Numbered from the stretch's first letter, positions 8,478 to 17,460 are shown. The stretch: 64,000 nt of DNA from Geosporobacter subterraneus DSM 17957 (GCF_900142145.1 NZ_FQZV01000003.1:112246-176245), one strand, 5' to 3'. Translations and numbers: made by a program. Notes: generated by a model from the letters alone, not told the origin.

Positions 8478-9662
8478 ATGAAGCTGACAAGACGAGAAAG
8501 AACTTTAGTTACCTTGTTAGGTGTTGTGGTTTTTTTGTGGGGTTATTATCAGTTTCTTATTACACCCCAATTGCTTTGGGTAGAGGGCTTAAAGCAGGAA
8601 AACCAAAAAATGAAAGCAGAGATGACTCGGTTGGAAAATGCGGCTGCTGTGGAAAAACAGCTGGATGATAGTATTTTCGAAACCAATGAACAGATTCGAA
8701 AAATTACAGGAAAGTATTTTACAGATACAGAGCAGGAGGAGTTTATTCTTCTCTTTAACGAATTTTTTCAGGATCCCAGCTTTAAAGTCCTGAATATCGC
8801 TTTTACACCTCCTGCTATGGAAAAGCTAGGGGAGATTGAGATCGAAGCTTCTTCTATAAATTTATCCTATGAAGGCAGCTATCCTGCACTGATGAATCAT
8901 CTGCAGACATTTTGGAAGTTTCAGAAGAAGATCATCGTCAAAAACATTAATATGACCAGTAAAGAAGACGGAAGCCTAACCGGGAATATACAGTTGTCCT
9001 TTTATAGACTTCAGAACAGTCCTGATTTAAAGGATGATTTGTTCCGCTGGTACATAGATGAGGATTTCTTCAAAGAAAATCCATTTTCGGCCATGGCACC
9101 TCAGGGCGGGCTAAAAATTAACTACCTTTTTATAGGGGGAGACCCTACGAAGCTTGTCAATGCAACCTATAAGCCTTTTGCAGATATCGCAGGCCATTGG
9201 GCACAGACAGAGATCAATGATTTTGGCAGCAAGTTTTATGTAAGAGGAGATTTGGAGAATAACTTCAAGCCCGATGAACCTATGTCCAGAGGAGAATTTG
9301 TCATCATGCTGGATAAGATCTATCAATGGCCAATGCCTGAAAGTCAAATAGATCTCACCAAGTTTGAGGATTATGGCACATTGGGCAGCTACGAGAACTC
9401 TATGGCTAAAGCGATCTTTAAGGGATATTTAGGCGGTTATGTGGCAGGCTATCAGGACAATACATTACGGCCTCGGGCGCCGATCACCTATGAAGAAGTA
9501 GAATTTATCATGGGTTCTGTACTGTCAAAACCGGATTTTAGCTGGAATGAGATGGGCCAAAAGTTACTGGTAGAGAAAAATATAGTTTCCAACGGATTGG
9601 AAAACAAGAACGCCTATTTGACAAGGGCAGAAGCCGTGTATTTGTTATATCATACTAAATAA
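8478..9662 (+). CDS. pilO: PilO fused to three C-terminal SLH repeats
   Basis: Residues 1-180 are a PilO protein: one transmembrane helix (about 10-28), a coiled coil (35-75) and a ferredoxin-like domain (80-180). The usual PilO ends there at about 180-210 residues. This one has 394 and continues with surface-layer homology repeats. Repeat 1 spans about 234-285 (FADIAGHWAQ.., MSRGEFVIML). Repeat 2 spans about 296-346 (FEDYG.., GYQDNTLRPRAPITYEE). A shorter third spans about 353-392 (VEKNIV.., LTRAEAVYLLY). SLH domains bind pyruvylated secondary wall polymers. I infer that the pilus alignment complex is tethered to the wall. An intrinsic terminator follows. Confidence 0.88.
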   Translation: MKLTRRERTLVTLLGVVVFLWGYYQFLITPQLLWVEGLKQENQKMKAEMTRLENAAAVEKQLDDSIFETNEQIRKITGKYFTDTEQEEFILLFNEFFQDPSFKVLNIAFTPPAMEKLGEIEIEASSINLSYEGSYPALMNHLQTFWKFQKKIIVKNINMTSKEDGSLTGNIQLSFYRLQNSPDLKDDLFRWYIDEDFFKENPFSAMAPQGGLKINYLFIGGDPTKLVNATYKPFADIAGHWAQTEINDFGSKFYVRGDLENNFKPDEPMSRGEFVIMLDKIYQWPMPESQIDLTKFEDYGTLGSYENSMAKAIFKGYLGGYVAGYQDNTLRPRAPITYEEVEFIMGSVLSKPDFSWNEMGQKLLVEKNIVSNGLENKNAYLTRAEAVYLLYHTK

Positions 9663-9723
9663 AGAGAAGGATTGTATGCTTAAACTCAACTGCACATAAT
9701 ACATCTAGAAAAACTATGATAAA

Positions 9724-9760
9724 ATCATCTCAAACAAATATTTGAGGTGATCTTTTTTAT
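9724..9760 (+). terminator. Intrinsic terminator after pilO
   Basis: ATCATCTCAAA (9724-9734) pairs with TTTGAGGTGAT (9741-9751), then CTTTTTTAT. It ends the pilD-pilM-pilN-pilO transcript. Confidence 0.88.
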
Positions 9761-10218
9761 GGTAAGGACTCTAAATCAAATTATTCACTTTCCCATGTCC
9801 TCTCTGTTTTTCTCTGTAAGCATATAAGATATTTGATATCAACTATCCTTTACTAGCATGTCCAATTGTTTAGGGACTTTACGTTCACTTTTGCTCGGCC
9901 AATTGTCATTAATTTTTTGATCTTCTTTATGTGATACAGATGAGCAAACTACCATGATACATTTTGCTTACAGAATATTTTGGGATAATCATATAGATTT
10001 GCTTATGAGGGATTTTTACAATTTATTTCAAAATATTTAATTTTTTTTGCATAGAGAAAAGGATTTTTTTGGTAAATATAGAATACATTAGCATGTGATA
10101 ATCGTAAAAAGATAGATGTGGACAGCATATGTGTATGTAGGTATATTGGGTTACGGGTAGACACAATGGTTAGCCCCTGCTAAATCGTTTTTTCTCTGAA
10201 AGTTAAGGTGGGGTGTTC
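9761..10218. other. AT-rich 450-base gap between two pilus operons
   Basis: There is no open frame with a ribosome site, no strong hairpin and no riboswitch consensus that I recognise. It must contain the promoter of the downstream pseudopilin operon, but I cannot assign it. It could be decayed coding DNA. Confidence 0.4.
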
Positions 10219-10581
10219 GTGAATAAAAGAGGATTAATGCTCATAGAGGTCATTATTGGGTTTGCACTTATCGGTATTTTGTTGATACCCATCACCACAT
10301 TGTTTGTCACAACCTACCGTATAAACCAGCAGTCCAGGACGATTATGACCTATACCCATCTCGTACAGCAGCATATGGAATATGCCAAGTTGGAAAGAAA
10401 TATTGACATGACGCCTATAGAGGTCATCCTGCCGGATAAAAATATCAAGATCTTGCGCACTCTTGAACCCCATCCCGATGCTGCCTTATCTGGCCGGCTG
10501 CAAAAAGTTGAGATCGTTTTGAAGGGTTTAGAAGATAATCGGGAGCTTATGCGATTGGTAGGACTTAGAAGATGCGATTGA
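10219..10581 (+). CDS. Minor pseudopilin (PilV/GspI-like)
   Basis: 120-residue prepilin-like protein: leader M-N-K-R-G, then L-M-L-I-E-V-I-I-G and a hydrophobic helix to about residue 32. The following QQSRTIMTYTHLVQQHMEYAK stretch is typical of PilV/GspI-like minor pseudopilins. GTG 10219 is chosen because AAGGTGGGG (10205-10213) is 5 bases upstream; GTG 10213 lies inside that site. It is the first gene of a four-gene pseudopilin operon with very short gaps. Confidence 0.78.
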   Translation: MNKRGLMLIEVIIGFALIGILLIPITTLFVTTYRINQQSRTIMTYTHLVQQHMEYAKLERNIDMTPIEVILPDKNIKILRTLEPHPDAALSGRLQKVEIVLKGLEDNRELMRLVGLRRCD

Positions 10582-10594
10582 GGAGGAGCCGCCT

Positions 10595-11155
10595 GTGAAG
10601 CCTATATCCAAATCTTCCAATCAGGGTTCAGTTTTGATATCTGTATTGGTCATCTTTGCTGTCCTAAGTACTCTAGGTATGGCACTGCTGGGGCTAAGCA
10701 CCTTAAATTATAAGATGAAGCTGGTTACCCAGCGCCAAAAAAACGCCTTTTATTTAGCTGAATCAGCCTTAGAAGAAGCCTATGCGTTAATTTCAAAAGA
10801 AGTTGAAACTACGATATATACCATACCTGCCGATGGATTAAACCCCCAGCAGTGGAAGCAGCAGTACCTTACCCGGCTCAATGAAAGTTTGGTATCACAG
10901 CTGCAAAACCATACATATGCAAATTTAGATGATCTGCGGTTACCATTACCACCGGTAGTCACCATCCTATCCTTTGTTCCTTTCAGCAGCCATAACGAAA
11001 CCTGCCAAATCTTGCTTGAATCCAACGCTAAATTTAACAATGTCTTTTATAAGCAAAAGGCACGGATTGAGATTGACATCCCCAACAATCCCCCCCAAGC
11101 TCACGCTATAAACCCTAACAGTCTGACCCGCATGAGTTATCTCCCGCAAGAATAG
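10595..11155 (+). CDS. PilX-like pilus assembly protein
   Basis: 186-residue protein with a short polar N-terminus (N-Q-G-S-V-L), a single hydrophobic helix (about residues 13-35) and the QKNAFYLAESALEEAY motif characteristic of PilX N-terminal domains. These minor components act in pilus priming. GTG 10595 follows AGGAGGAG. It is much shorter than the PilX-like protein at 3244 and lacks its beta-rich tail. Confidence 0.75.
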   Translation: MKPISKSSNQGSVLISVLVIFAVLSTLGMALLGLSTLNYKMKLVTQRQKNAFYLAESALEEAYALISKEVETTIYTIPADGLNPQQWKQQYLTRLNESLVSQLQNHTYANLDDLRLPLPPVVTILSFVPFSSHNETCQILLESNAKFNNVFYKQKARIEIDIPNNPPQAHAINPNSLTRMSYLPQE

Positions 11156-11168
11156 GCAGGTGTTGGCA

Positions 11169-11606
11169 ATGAAATCAAGCCCCAAGGGATATACCTTAAT
11201 CGAAGTGGTATTGGTCATCAGTCTTATAGGGATTCTCGCCGCCATGGCGGTACCACACATTGATAGAACACCTTTTGATATGAAGGTTTACAGCCGCCAG
11301 CTCTGTGCTGACCTACGATATATTCGATTGATGAAAATGACAGAAGGGGAAAATTATCAAATAACATTATATGAGCAGTTTTATAAGGTTCTGAATGGTA
11401 CTAAAGAATTAAAAACCGTAAAGGCACCCAAAAACGTAGTGATCCTTTATACTCGACAACATATCAGCTTTACCAGCTATGGTGCCCCATCCAATTCTGA
11501 CACGATATCCATCCGGGATAAAAAATCAGGGAAATACTATGAGGTCACCATTGTGCCTTCCAGTGGGAGAGTGTTACTCAAAGATGAAATTCAGCGTTCT
11601 AAATGA
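11169..11606 (+). CDS. Minor pseudopilin (GspH/FimT-like)
   Basis: 145-residue prepilin-like protein: K-G-Y-T-L-I-E-V leader/cleavage motif, hydrophobic helix to about residue 32, then RQLCADLRYIRLMKM and a C-terminal all-beta part ending in VPSSGRVLL, the pattern of GspH/FimT pseudopilins. ATG 11169 is preferred, with AGGTG 6 bases upstream; the frame also has GTG 11160. Its 3' end overlaps the next gene by 23 bases. Confidence 0.8.
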   Translation: MKSSPKGYTLIEVVLVISLIGILAAMAVPHIDRTPFDMKVYSRQLCADLRYIRLMKMTEGENYQITLYEQFYKVLNGTKELKTVKAPKNVVILYTRQHISFTSYGAPSNSDTISIRDKKSGKYYEVTIVPSSGRVLLKDEIQRSK

Positions 11607-12108
11607 AAAAGGTTATTCTGCCTTAGAGCTATTGATCACTTTGGTTCTAGCTTGTTTTCTTTTACTGCCTCTTTGTACCTATTTCATTTATCATTATCAG
11701 TGCTTCATAAAGGCGGAGGACCAGCTGGAGGTACAATATCATATGCAGATTGCTATGGAGACCTTGGTGGATAAGCTAGTTTTTGCGAAGGGGATTCAGA
11801 GTGTACAGTTTTATGATGCCAGCCGTACCCATGTGAGAAAGATCGTTTTTGACAATAGTGCCCAGGGAGATCACGTAAAGAAAAAGCTGGTCATTGAACA
11901 TAGACAGGCTGTTAAGAGCCTATGGTATGGCTATGGCAATGATGCCAACGTGATCTTTGCCAATGACATCACCTATTTTTTTGTAGAGCCCATCGAAGGG
12001 ACCTACCAAAATTGCAGAGGGATAAAAATTATTCTGAGAGGGAGCAGGGGCAGTGAAGTCTTTGAAGGGGAAAATGTAGTGTTTTTCCGAAATTATGATA
12101 GGGAATAA
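11584..12108 (+). CDS. Minor pseudopilin (PilW/GspJ-like)
   Basis: 174-residue prepilin-like protein starting at ATG 11584 inside the end of the previous gene: leader N-E-K-G-Y-S-A-L-E-L, hydrophobic helix (about residues 12-35), then DQLEVQYHMQIAMETLVDKL, matching the conserved segment after the helix in PilW/GspJ-type pseudopilins. It is the last gene of the second pilin operon. The next intergenic region has a repeat and a terminator. Confidence 0.77.
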   Translation: MKFSVLNEKGYSALELLITLVLACFLLLPLCTYFIYHYQCFIKAEDQLEVQYHMQIAMETLVDKLVFAKGIQSVQFYDASRTHVRKIVFDNSAQGDHVKKKLVIEHRQAVKSLWYGYGNDANVIFANDITYFFVEPIEGTYQNCRGIKIILRGSRGSEVFEGENVVFFRNYDRE

Positions 12109-12121
12109 GGGAAATGAGGTA

Positions 12122-12226
12122 GTCATCCTAAGGCCTGAGATAAGAGGACGTGCCTTCACTTCGTAAAGGAACTTCCCCTTACCTCATAAGATCCTTCGAC
12201 TTCGTTTTACTGCACTCAGGATGATA
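12122..12226. repeat. Dispersed palindromic repeat, copy B
   Basis: The element is bounded by GTCATCCT and AGGATGAT and contains AGATCCTTCGACTTCGTTTT, the reverse complement of the module at 842-880. It lies between the pseudopilin operon and the comFB terminator. Confidence 0.7.
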
Positions 12227-12266
12227 AATCGAGTACAACGGATAGCAAAAAAGGCCTAAATCTACA

Positions 12267-12302
12267 AAATCCTGATGAAAAGAAAGGATTTTTCTTTTTT
12301 TT
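12267..12302 (+). terminator. Intrinsic terminator before comFB-like gene
   Basis: AAAATCCT pairs with AGGATTTTT across a short loop, with a TTCTTTTTTTT tail. It ends the pseudopilin transcript just before the small ComFB gene. Confidence 0.7.
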
Positions 12303-12341
12303 ATGGAATTCTTCAAAAAAGCCAATGAAGGAGGTACATTT

Positions 12342-12605
12342 ATGTTGAAAAATTATATGGAAGACGTAGTAGATCATATTTTACCTGCAATGCTAAGAGC
12401 TTTTCCCGATATCTGCACCTGTGAACAGTGTATCCTTGATATTAAAGCTATAACGCTTAACCATCTTAAGCCTCATTATGTAGTAACGCAAAAAGGTGAG
12501 GTTTACAGCCGAATCAATGAAATGCATCTCCAGTTTCAAACCGATGTAATGAAAGCCATCATTGATGCCATTGATATTGTTTCAAATAATAAGCGGCATG
12601 GTTAA
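12342..12605 (+). CDS. comFB: ComFB-family protein
   Basis: 87-residue protein that matches the late-competence ComFB family along its length: LKNYMEDVVDHILP at the start, a CTCEQCILDIKA segment with two close cysteines, then KPHYVV and an alpha-helical tail. The biochemical role of ComFB in Firmicutes is not settled. Relatives in cyanobacteria have been reported to bind cyclic dinucleotides and to affect pili. ATG 12342 follows AAGGAGG. The location directly after the pilus genes suggests a role in pilus or DNA-uptake control, which is an inference. Confidence 0.8.
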   Translation: MLKNYMEDVVDHILPAMLRAFPDICTCEQCILDIKAITLNHLKPHYVVTQKGEVYSRINEMHLQFQTDVMKAIIDAIDIVSNNKRHG

Positions 12606-12775
12606 ATCTCCGTATGTTTTGTAAATTTCTCTGATAGTTGGTTATAATATGTAGTAATCCTTGAAAAACTGTGTTCAAACAAATAAAATTGTGTTATCAT
12701 ATTATAGGATTCAGCAGAGGAATTCTTTAGCATCGTTGGAAAAGATATGAATACTTTCTGAATAGGGGGTTCACA

Positions 12776-13837
12776 ATGGAAAGAAGGATTGTTAGGCTTC
12801 GAGAACTGCTGCAGGATATGAAACTAGACAGTGCATTAATCTATAAGCCCGAAAACAGAAGATATATGAGCGGCTTTACCGGCTCTTCCGGGTATGTCTT
12901 CATAACCATGGACAAGGCCTATTTCATCACAGATTTTCGCTATGCAGAACAGGCTGCAGCCCAGTGCGAAGGCTATGAGATTCTTCAACATTCCAATGAA
13001 AAAACGCTATATCAGATCTTAGAAAATATTCCCGTTCATTGCATGGGCTTTGAAGGAGACTTTGTCACATATCAGGAGCATAAAGAATTAACGGAGAAGC
13101 TGCCTGAGGTGCACTTAGAATCCCTAGAGGATGCTTTAAGCAAGCTTCGAATCATCAAGGATGACCAGGAAATCGCATGTATAGAGAAGGCAGCAGAGAT
13201 TGCCGATAAGGCTTTCACACATATTTGCCGATACATAAAGCCCGGAGTAAGTGAATGGGAAATCGCACTAGAACTGGAAAGCTTCATGAAGAAACAGGGC
13301 GCCAGTGCAACTTCCTTTGATAGTATTGTGGCTTCCGGGAAGCGGTCTTCCCTTCCCCATGGAGTTGCTTCTGATAAACTGATCGAGGCAGGGGATTTTG
13401 TAACCCTAGATTTTGGCTGTATTTATCAGGGCTATTGCTCTGATATGACCCGCACCGTAGTGGTAGGGAAAGCCACAGAAAAGCAGCGTGAGATTTATGA
13501 AATTGTTCTGGATGCCCAGATAAGAGCATTGGAATCTATCAGACCCGGTGTAACGGGTATTGAAGTGGATAAGGTTGCCCGGGATATCATCTCATCAAAG
13601 GGCTATGGAGCCTATTTTGGCCATGGTTTAGGTCACGGGGTAGGCTTGGAAATCCATGAGTCGCCTCGATTGTCTCCCTTAGGCAAGGATGTGCTGCAAC
13701 CCGGGATGATTGTAACCGATGAACCGGGAATTTATCTTCCTGATTTTGGCGGTGTGCGGATAGAGGATTTGGTGTTGGTTACGGAGACGGGACACCGTAG
13801 ATTGTCCAAGTCAACAAAGGAATTGATAGAGTTATAA
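12776..13837 (+). CDS. M24-family Xaa-Pro aminopeptidase
   Basis: Cytoplasmic metallopeptidase removing an N-terminal residue before proline. The 353-residue product has a creatinase-type N-domain (1-125) and a pita-bread catalytic domain with all five metal ligands visible: Asp 212, Asp 223, His 287 (GHGLGHGVG), Glu 316 (DEPGIY) and Glu 330. It corresponds to B. subtilis YqhT, which like this gene lies directly before efp, so pairing with EF-P (a polyproline translation factor) makes sense. A repeat separates the two genes. Confidence 0.93.
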   Translation: MERRIVRLRELLQDMKLDSALIYKPENRRYMSGFTGSSGYVFITMDKAYFITDFRYAEQAAAQCEGYEILQHSNEKTLYQILENIPVHCMGFEGDFVTYQEHKELTEKLPEVHLESLEDALSKLRIIKDDQEIACIEKAAEIADKAFTHICRYIKPGVSEWEIALELESFMKKQGASATSFDSIVASGKRSSLPHGVASDKLIEAGDFVTLDFGCIYQGYCSDMTRTVVVGKATEKQREIYEIVLDAQIRALESIRPGVTGIEVDKVARDIISSKGYGAYFGHGLGHGVGLEIHESPRLSPLGKDVLQPGMIVTDEPGIYLPDFGGVRIEDLVLVTETGHRRLSKSTKELIEL

Positions 13838-13857
13838 TGTTAGATTGTTCCTTATCA

Positions 13858-14004
13858 CTCAGGATGACAATAAAAAAAGACTATTGATTCTAATATAAAA
13901 ATGTGACTGAGAATCCTAATAAATATTCGGAAGGACGAGGGCGTCGATCCCTACATTTCTATTGAGATGTATGTAGTGAATGGTCTCTGTGCCGTTCCGC
14001 GGGA
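13858..14004. repeat. Dispersed palindromic repeat, copy C
   Basis: Between the aminopeptidase and efp. Its core is two oppositely oriented modules: GGAAGGACGAGGGCGTCG at 13928 and TGTAGTGAATGG..GTTCCGCG ending at 14001. The reverse complement aligns with 48471-48570 over about 100 bases with only scattered differences. Confidence 0.8.
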
Positions 14005-14081
14005 TGCTAAATTTCTTAGGCACACAACTATAGAATCGGTAGATATATAAATTCAATTTATTAATATATGGAGGGATATAC

Positions 14082-14639
14082 ATGATTTCAGCTTCAGATT
14101 TTAGGAAAGGTGTTACATTTGAAATAAATGGTGAACCTTTTGTTGTAGTTGATTTCCAACACGTTAAACCTGGTAAGGGAGCAGCTTTCGTAAGAACGAA
14201 GTATAAAAGCGTAACTACTGGATCTATTCGTGAGGAAGCTTTTAACCCAAATGACAAGTTTCCAAAGGCCCATATCGAAACAAAGAGCATGCAGTATTTG
14301 TACAATGATGGTGATTTATACTACTTCATGGATAATGAGACCTTCGAACAAATCCCATTGACACAAGAGCAAGTTGAAGATGCCATTATCTATCTTAGAG
14401 AAAATGATACTGCTACAGTGAAGTTCTTTAAAGGTAAGGCATTTCAAGTAGATCCGCCAAACTTTGTTGAGCTTCTGGTAACCTATACAGAGCCAGGGGT
14501 TAAAGGAGATACTGCGACGAATGTAACGAAGCCCGCAACGGTTGAAACCGGTGCTACGATTCATGTTCCGATCTTCATTAATGAAGGCGACAGAATTAAA
14601 ATAGATACGAGAACTGGTGAGTATTTATCAAGAGCTTAG
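14082..14639 (+). CDS. efp: Elongation factor P
   Basis: Translation factor that enters the ribosomal E site and rescues ribosomes stalled on polyproline. The 185-residue product has the usual length and three beta-barrel domains. The loop that would be modified is PGKGAAFVR with Lys 32. The C-terminal signature [12 protein letters not shown] is present. ATG 14082 follows GGAGGGATATAC. It is followed by a CD1247-type gene and a terminator, as in many Clostridia. Confidence 0.97.
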   Translation: MISASDFRKGVTFEINGEPFVVVDFQHVKPGKGAAFVRTKYKSVTTGSIREEAFNPNDKFPKAHIETKSMQYLYNDGDLYYFMDNETFEQIPLTQEQVEDAIIYLRENDTATVKFFKGKAFQVDPPNFVELLVTYTEPGVKGDTATNVTKPATVETGATIHVPIFINEGDRIKIDTRTGEYLSRA

Positions 14640-14682
14640 GCAATACTAGTAGAGTATATTTAATACAAAGGAGGGTTTCGTA

Positions 14683-15126
14683 ATGAATTATCTGTATGAG
14701 AGAGTAGCCTATTTAAGGGGCCTGGCAGAAGGTATGGAAGTAAGTGATGAATCAAAAGAAGGTAAGCTTCTATTAAACATCATCGATATCCTTGAGGACT
14801 TTGCAGATGCAATCGATGAGCTCAAGGAAGAGGTTACAGATCTAGATGAGTATGTTGAAACCTTAGACGAAGATTTGGCTGATGTTGAGGATGAAGTTTT
14901 TGGTGAGTTAGAGGAAGACGAAGATGAGGAAGAAGATGAAGATATTGACTTTGTTGAGGTAAAGTGTCCAAATTGTCAGGAAGTCATTTATCTTGACGAA
15001 GATTTAGTATATGACGAAGAAGACAATGAAGTGATTTGCCCTAACTGCCATGAAAAGATTTATATAGAAGACTGCTGCGACAGTGATCATGATCACGGCT
15101 GCTGCGGACACCATCACCACGAATAG
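14683..15126 (+). CDS. CD1247-family acidic zinc-ribbon protein
   Basis: 147-residue protein of unknown function, conserved after efp in Clostridia. The N-terminal half (about 1-65) is helical (MNYLYERVAYLRGLAEGME). A very acidic linker follows (about 66-90), then a zinc ribbon with two CPNC pairs (about residues 98 and 127) and a His/Cys-rich tail (CCGHHHH) that may bind metal. ATG 14683 follows AAGGAGGG. Its function should not be guessed beyond probable metal binding. Confidence 0.8.
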   Translation: MNYLYERVAYLRGLAEGMEVSDESKEGKLLLNIIDILEDFADAIDELKEEVTDLDEYVETLDEDLADVEDEVFGELEEDEDEEEDEDIDFVEVKCPNCQEVIYLDEDLVYDEEDNEVICPNCHEKIYIEDCCDSDHDHGCCGHHHHE

Positions 15127-15135
15127 TTAGTTTAT

Positions 15136-15172
15136 AAAAAAACCTGATACCCACGTATCAGGTTTTTTGTTT
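15136..15172 (+). terminator. Intrinsic terminator before spoIIIA
   Basis: AAAAACCTGATAC pairs with GTATCAGGTTTTTT over a 4-base loop, with a T tail. It isolates the efp transcript from the spoIIIA operon. Confidence 0.92.
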
Positions 15173-15241
15173 TTTGTCCTGAAATTTTAAGCATAATATT
15201 GGGCTTTTCTAAATATTAATGATATAAAGGAGGGACAGGTT

Positions 15242-16285
15242 ATGAATCATGCGAAAGATAAGAATTTTGTAAGCAGAAGAGAGCATAAACAACTCCGCAA
15301 AGAAGTGCTGGATATCCTGCCCATCCACTTGCGGGGAATTTTTGAGCAATTTCCACCGGAATATGCGGATGCGGTGGAAGAGATACGTTTGCGTGGAGAA
15401 CGGCCTTTATGTGTATCCATGCGGAACCGCGATTATTATATCGATGGACGGGGCATGCCTTTATCCCATCCCGCCGGTGCTTATCAGGTGAAAAAAGAAG
15501 ATATCGAAAAGGCCTTTCACCTTCTAACGGATTACTCTGTGTATGCATTAGAAGAGGAAATACGAAACGGTTTTATTACCATCAAGGGTGGTCATCGGGT
15601 AGGTCTTAGTGGCAGAGTAGTACTCAATGGCTCAAGCATCAGGACCATGAAAGAAATATCCGGTTTAAATATACGTATCTCTAAGCAAAAACTGGGAGTT
15701 TCGGATCCTATCATGAAATACCTTGTACAAGGAACCCGTCAAGTCTACCATACCTTGATTGTTTCTCCGCCTCAGTGCGGGAAAACCACGCTTTTGAGGG
15801 ATATCATCCGCAATGTTAGCAACGGTATGGAATCCCTGAATTTTCAAGGATTGAAGGTAGGGGTAGTAGATGAACGTTCTGAAATCTGCGGTTCATATCA
15901 GGGCATACCGCAAAATGACGTCGGTATTCGTACTGATGTATTGGACGCCTGTCCAAAGGCAGATGGCATCATGATGCTGATTCGTTCCATGTCACCCCAG
16001 GTCATCGCCACCGATGAAGTAGGGAAGCACGAGGATGTCAATGCAGTAGAAGAAGCCCTTCATGCGGGGATCAAGTTGTTGACCACTGTCCACGGAAGCA
16101 GCTTAGAGGAAATCAGAAAGCGTCCATATCTGAGAGGAATTTTGGAAATGGGTGTTTTCGAAAGGATCATATTGCTTTCCAATCTGCCAAGGGTAGGTAC
16201 CATACAGGCAATATTGGATGGTTCCCGACAGGAACCGATATACAAGTACGCTGCGGTAAGGGAGGGTGAATTTATTGGTGATTAA
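15242..16285 (+). CDS. spoIIIAA: Stage III sporulation protein AA (secretion-type ATPase)
   Basis: ATPase related to type II/IV secretion motors that acts in the mother cell with the SpoIIIA-SpoIIQ channel to the forespore. The 347-residue product has a Walker A SPPQCGKTTLLRD (near residue 180) and a Walker B-like VIATDEVG. ATG 15242 follows GGAGGGAC. It is the first of eight consecutive spoIIIA genes. In B. subtilis the operon is sigma-E driven; I could not identify a convincing sigma-E promoter here. Its end overlaps spoIIIAB by 11 bases. Confidence 0.95.
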   Translation: MNHAKDKNFVSRREHKQLRKEVLDILPIHLRGIFEQFPPEYADAVEEIRLRGERPLCVSMRNRDYYIDGRGMPLSHPAGAYQVKKEDIEKAFHLLTDYSVYALEEEIRNGFITIKGGHRVGLSGRVVLNGSSIRTMKEISGLNIRISKQKLGVSDPIMKYLVQGTRQVYHTLIVSPPQCGKTTLLRDIIRNVSNGMESLNFQGLKVGVVDERSEICGSYQGIPQNDVGIRTDVLDACPKADGIMMLIRSMSPQVIATDEVGKHEDVNAVEEALHAGIKLLTTVHGSSLEEIRKRPYLRGILEMGVFERIILLSNLPRVGTIQAILDGSRQEPIYKYAAVREGEFIGD

Positions 16286-16796
16286 AGTTGTTTTTTCATT
16301 AGTTATTCTCATCGCTACCTCCTCCATCGGATATATTTATGCATCCCGCTACAATCACAGAGTACAGCAGCTGCGCCATATTCTTCATGGAATACAGCTG
16401 TTGGAAACAGAAGTGCTATATTCCTCCAACCCACTGCCCGAAGCCATGAAAAGGGCGGGAGAGAGAAGTCATCCCTCTGTATCGGGGATTTTTCTCGATA
16501 CCGCTCAATGTCTTTACAGCAGAAAGGGTCTCAGCCTGTCAGAGGCATGGAACAATGCAGTAGAGAAGCATGCTGCCCATGGCCCGCTTCAAGATATTGA
16601 TCAGGAGGTTTTGATGGATTTTGGGAAACAGCTTGGCACATCGGATAAGGATAATCAGAAGAAAAACTTTCATATGGTTACCTTAGAACTGCAAAAGCAG
16701 CAGCTATTCGCAGAGGAAGAGCGCAGCAAGAATGAAAAGATGTGCAGAAGTCTTGGTATTCTAGCTGGATTGGCCATTGTGATTGTTTTTATTTAA
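16275..16796 (+). CDS. spoIIIAB: Stage III sporulation protein AB
   Basis: Membrane-anchored GspF-like partner of SpoIIIAA. The 173-residue product has an N-terminal transmembrane helix (about 2-22, with ASRYNHR after it), a helical domain and a C-terminal hydrophobic segment (LGILAGLAIVIVFI). The start is uncertain: GTG 16266, TTG 16275 and GTG 16278 are in frame. TTG 16275 is 8 bases from GGAGGG (16261-16266) and is preferred. Confidence 0.92.
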   Translation: MVIKVVFSLVILIATSSIGYIYASRYNHRVQQLRHILHGIQLLETEVLYSSNPLPEAMKRAGERSHPSVSGIFLDTAQCLYSRKGLSLSEAWNNAVEKHAAHGPLQDIDQEVLMDFGKQLGTSDKDNQKKNFHMVTLELQKQQLFAEEERSKNEKMCRSLGILAGLAIVIVFI

Positions 16797-16835
16797 ATAA
16801 ATATAAGCATCAAGATCTTTTAAGGGGGATTGTCA

Positions 16836-17039
16836 ATGAATGTCAATGTGGATCTAATCTTTAAAATTGCTGCTGTGGGGATATTGGTAGCTGTGCTTAA
16901 TTTAGTACTCACCCGCTCCGGCAGAGAGGAACAGGCTATGATGACGACATTAGCCGGCCTGGTTGTTGTACTATTAATGGTAATCAACCTAATCAGTAAT
17001 TTGTTTAATACTGTTAAGACAATGTTTCAGCTTTATTAA
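16836..17039 (+). CDS. spoIIIAC: Stage III sporulation protein AC
   Basis: Small membrane protein of the SpoIIIA complex, 67 residues with two hydrophobic helices (about 5-25 and 36-58), the normal size. ATG 16836 is 6 bases from AAGGGGGA; a TTG at 16830 is too close. It lies between spoIIIAB and spoIIIAD in the standard order. Confidence 0.93.
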   Translation: MNVNVDLIFKIAAVGILVAVLNLVLTRSGREEQAMMTTLAGLVVVLLMVINLISNLFNTVKTMFQLY

Positions 17040-17061
17040 TACATAAAAGGTGTGGTACGTT

Positions 17062-17448
17062 ATGGAGATATTTAGAATTGTTGGCATCGGCCTAGTAGCC
17101 ACCATACTGGCAATTGTTTTAAAGCATCAAAAACCGGAAATTGCGGTGCAAATCAGCATCGCTACCGGAGTAATCATATTTATTTTCATTGCAACCAGGC
17201 TGACCGTTGTGCTGGAAGTATTAAACATGGTAGCCAGCAAGATTGATATTGATTTGGTCTATATCACCACTATTTTTAAAATAGTGGGAATTGCATACGT
17301 TTCAGAATTCGGTGCTCAGGTTTGCAGAGATGCAGGTGAGGGTGCCATCGCGTCCAAAATCGAATTTGCCGGCAAGATTCTTATTATGGTGCTGGCCATT
17401 CCGATTCTGGTAGCATTATTGAATTTGATCGTAAGATTAATGCCCTAG
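17062..17448 (+). CDS. spoIIIAD: Stage III sporulation protein AD
   Basis: Membrane protein of the SpoIIIA channel complex, 128 residues, with four predicted hydrophobic segments and the conserved AYVSEFGAQVCRDAGE motif near residue 85. ATG 17062 is preferred over GTG 17050, because AAAGGTG lies upstream of both and 9 bases from the ATG. Confidence 0.93.
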   Translation: MEIFRIVGIGLVATILAIVLKHQKPEIAVQISIATGVIIFIFIATRLTVVLEVLNMVASKIDIDLVYITTIFKIVGIAYVSEFGAQVCRDAGEGAIASKIEFAGKILIMVLAIPILVALLNLIVRLMP

Positions 17449-17460
17449 GATGTGATAAAA

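Noticed and set aside
9761..10218. Possible cyclic-di-GMP riboswitch before the second pilin operon
   Set aside because: I looked for the GEMM-type conserved segments and found none.
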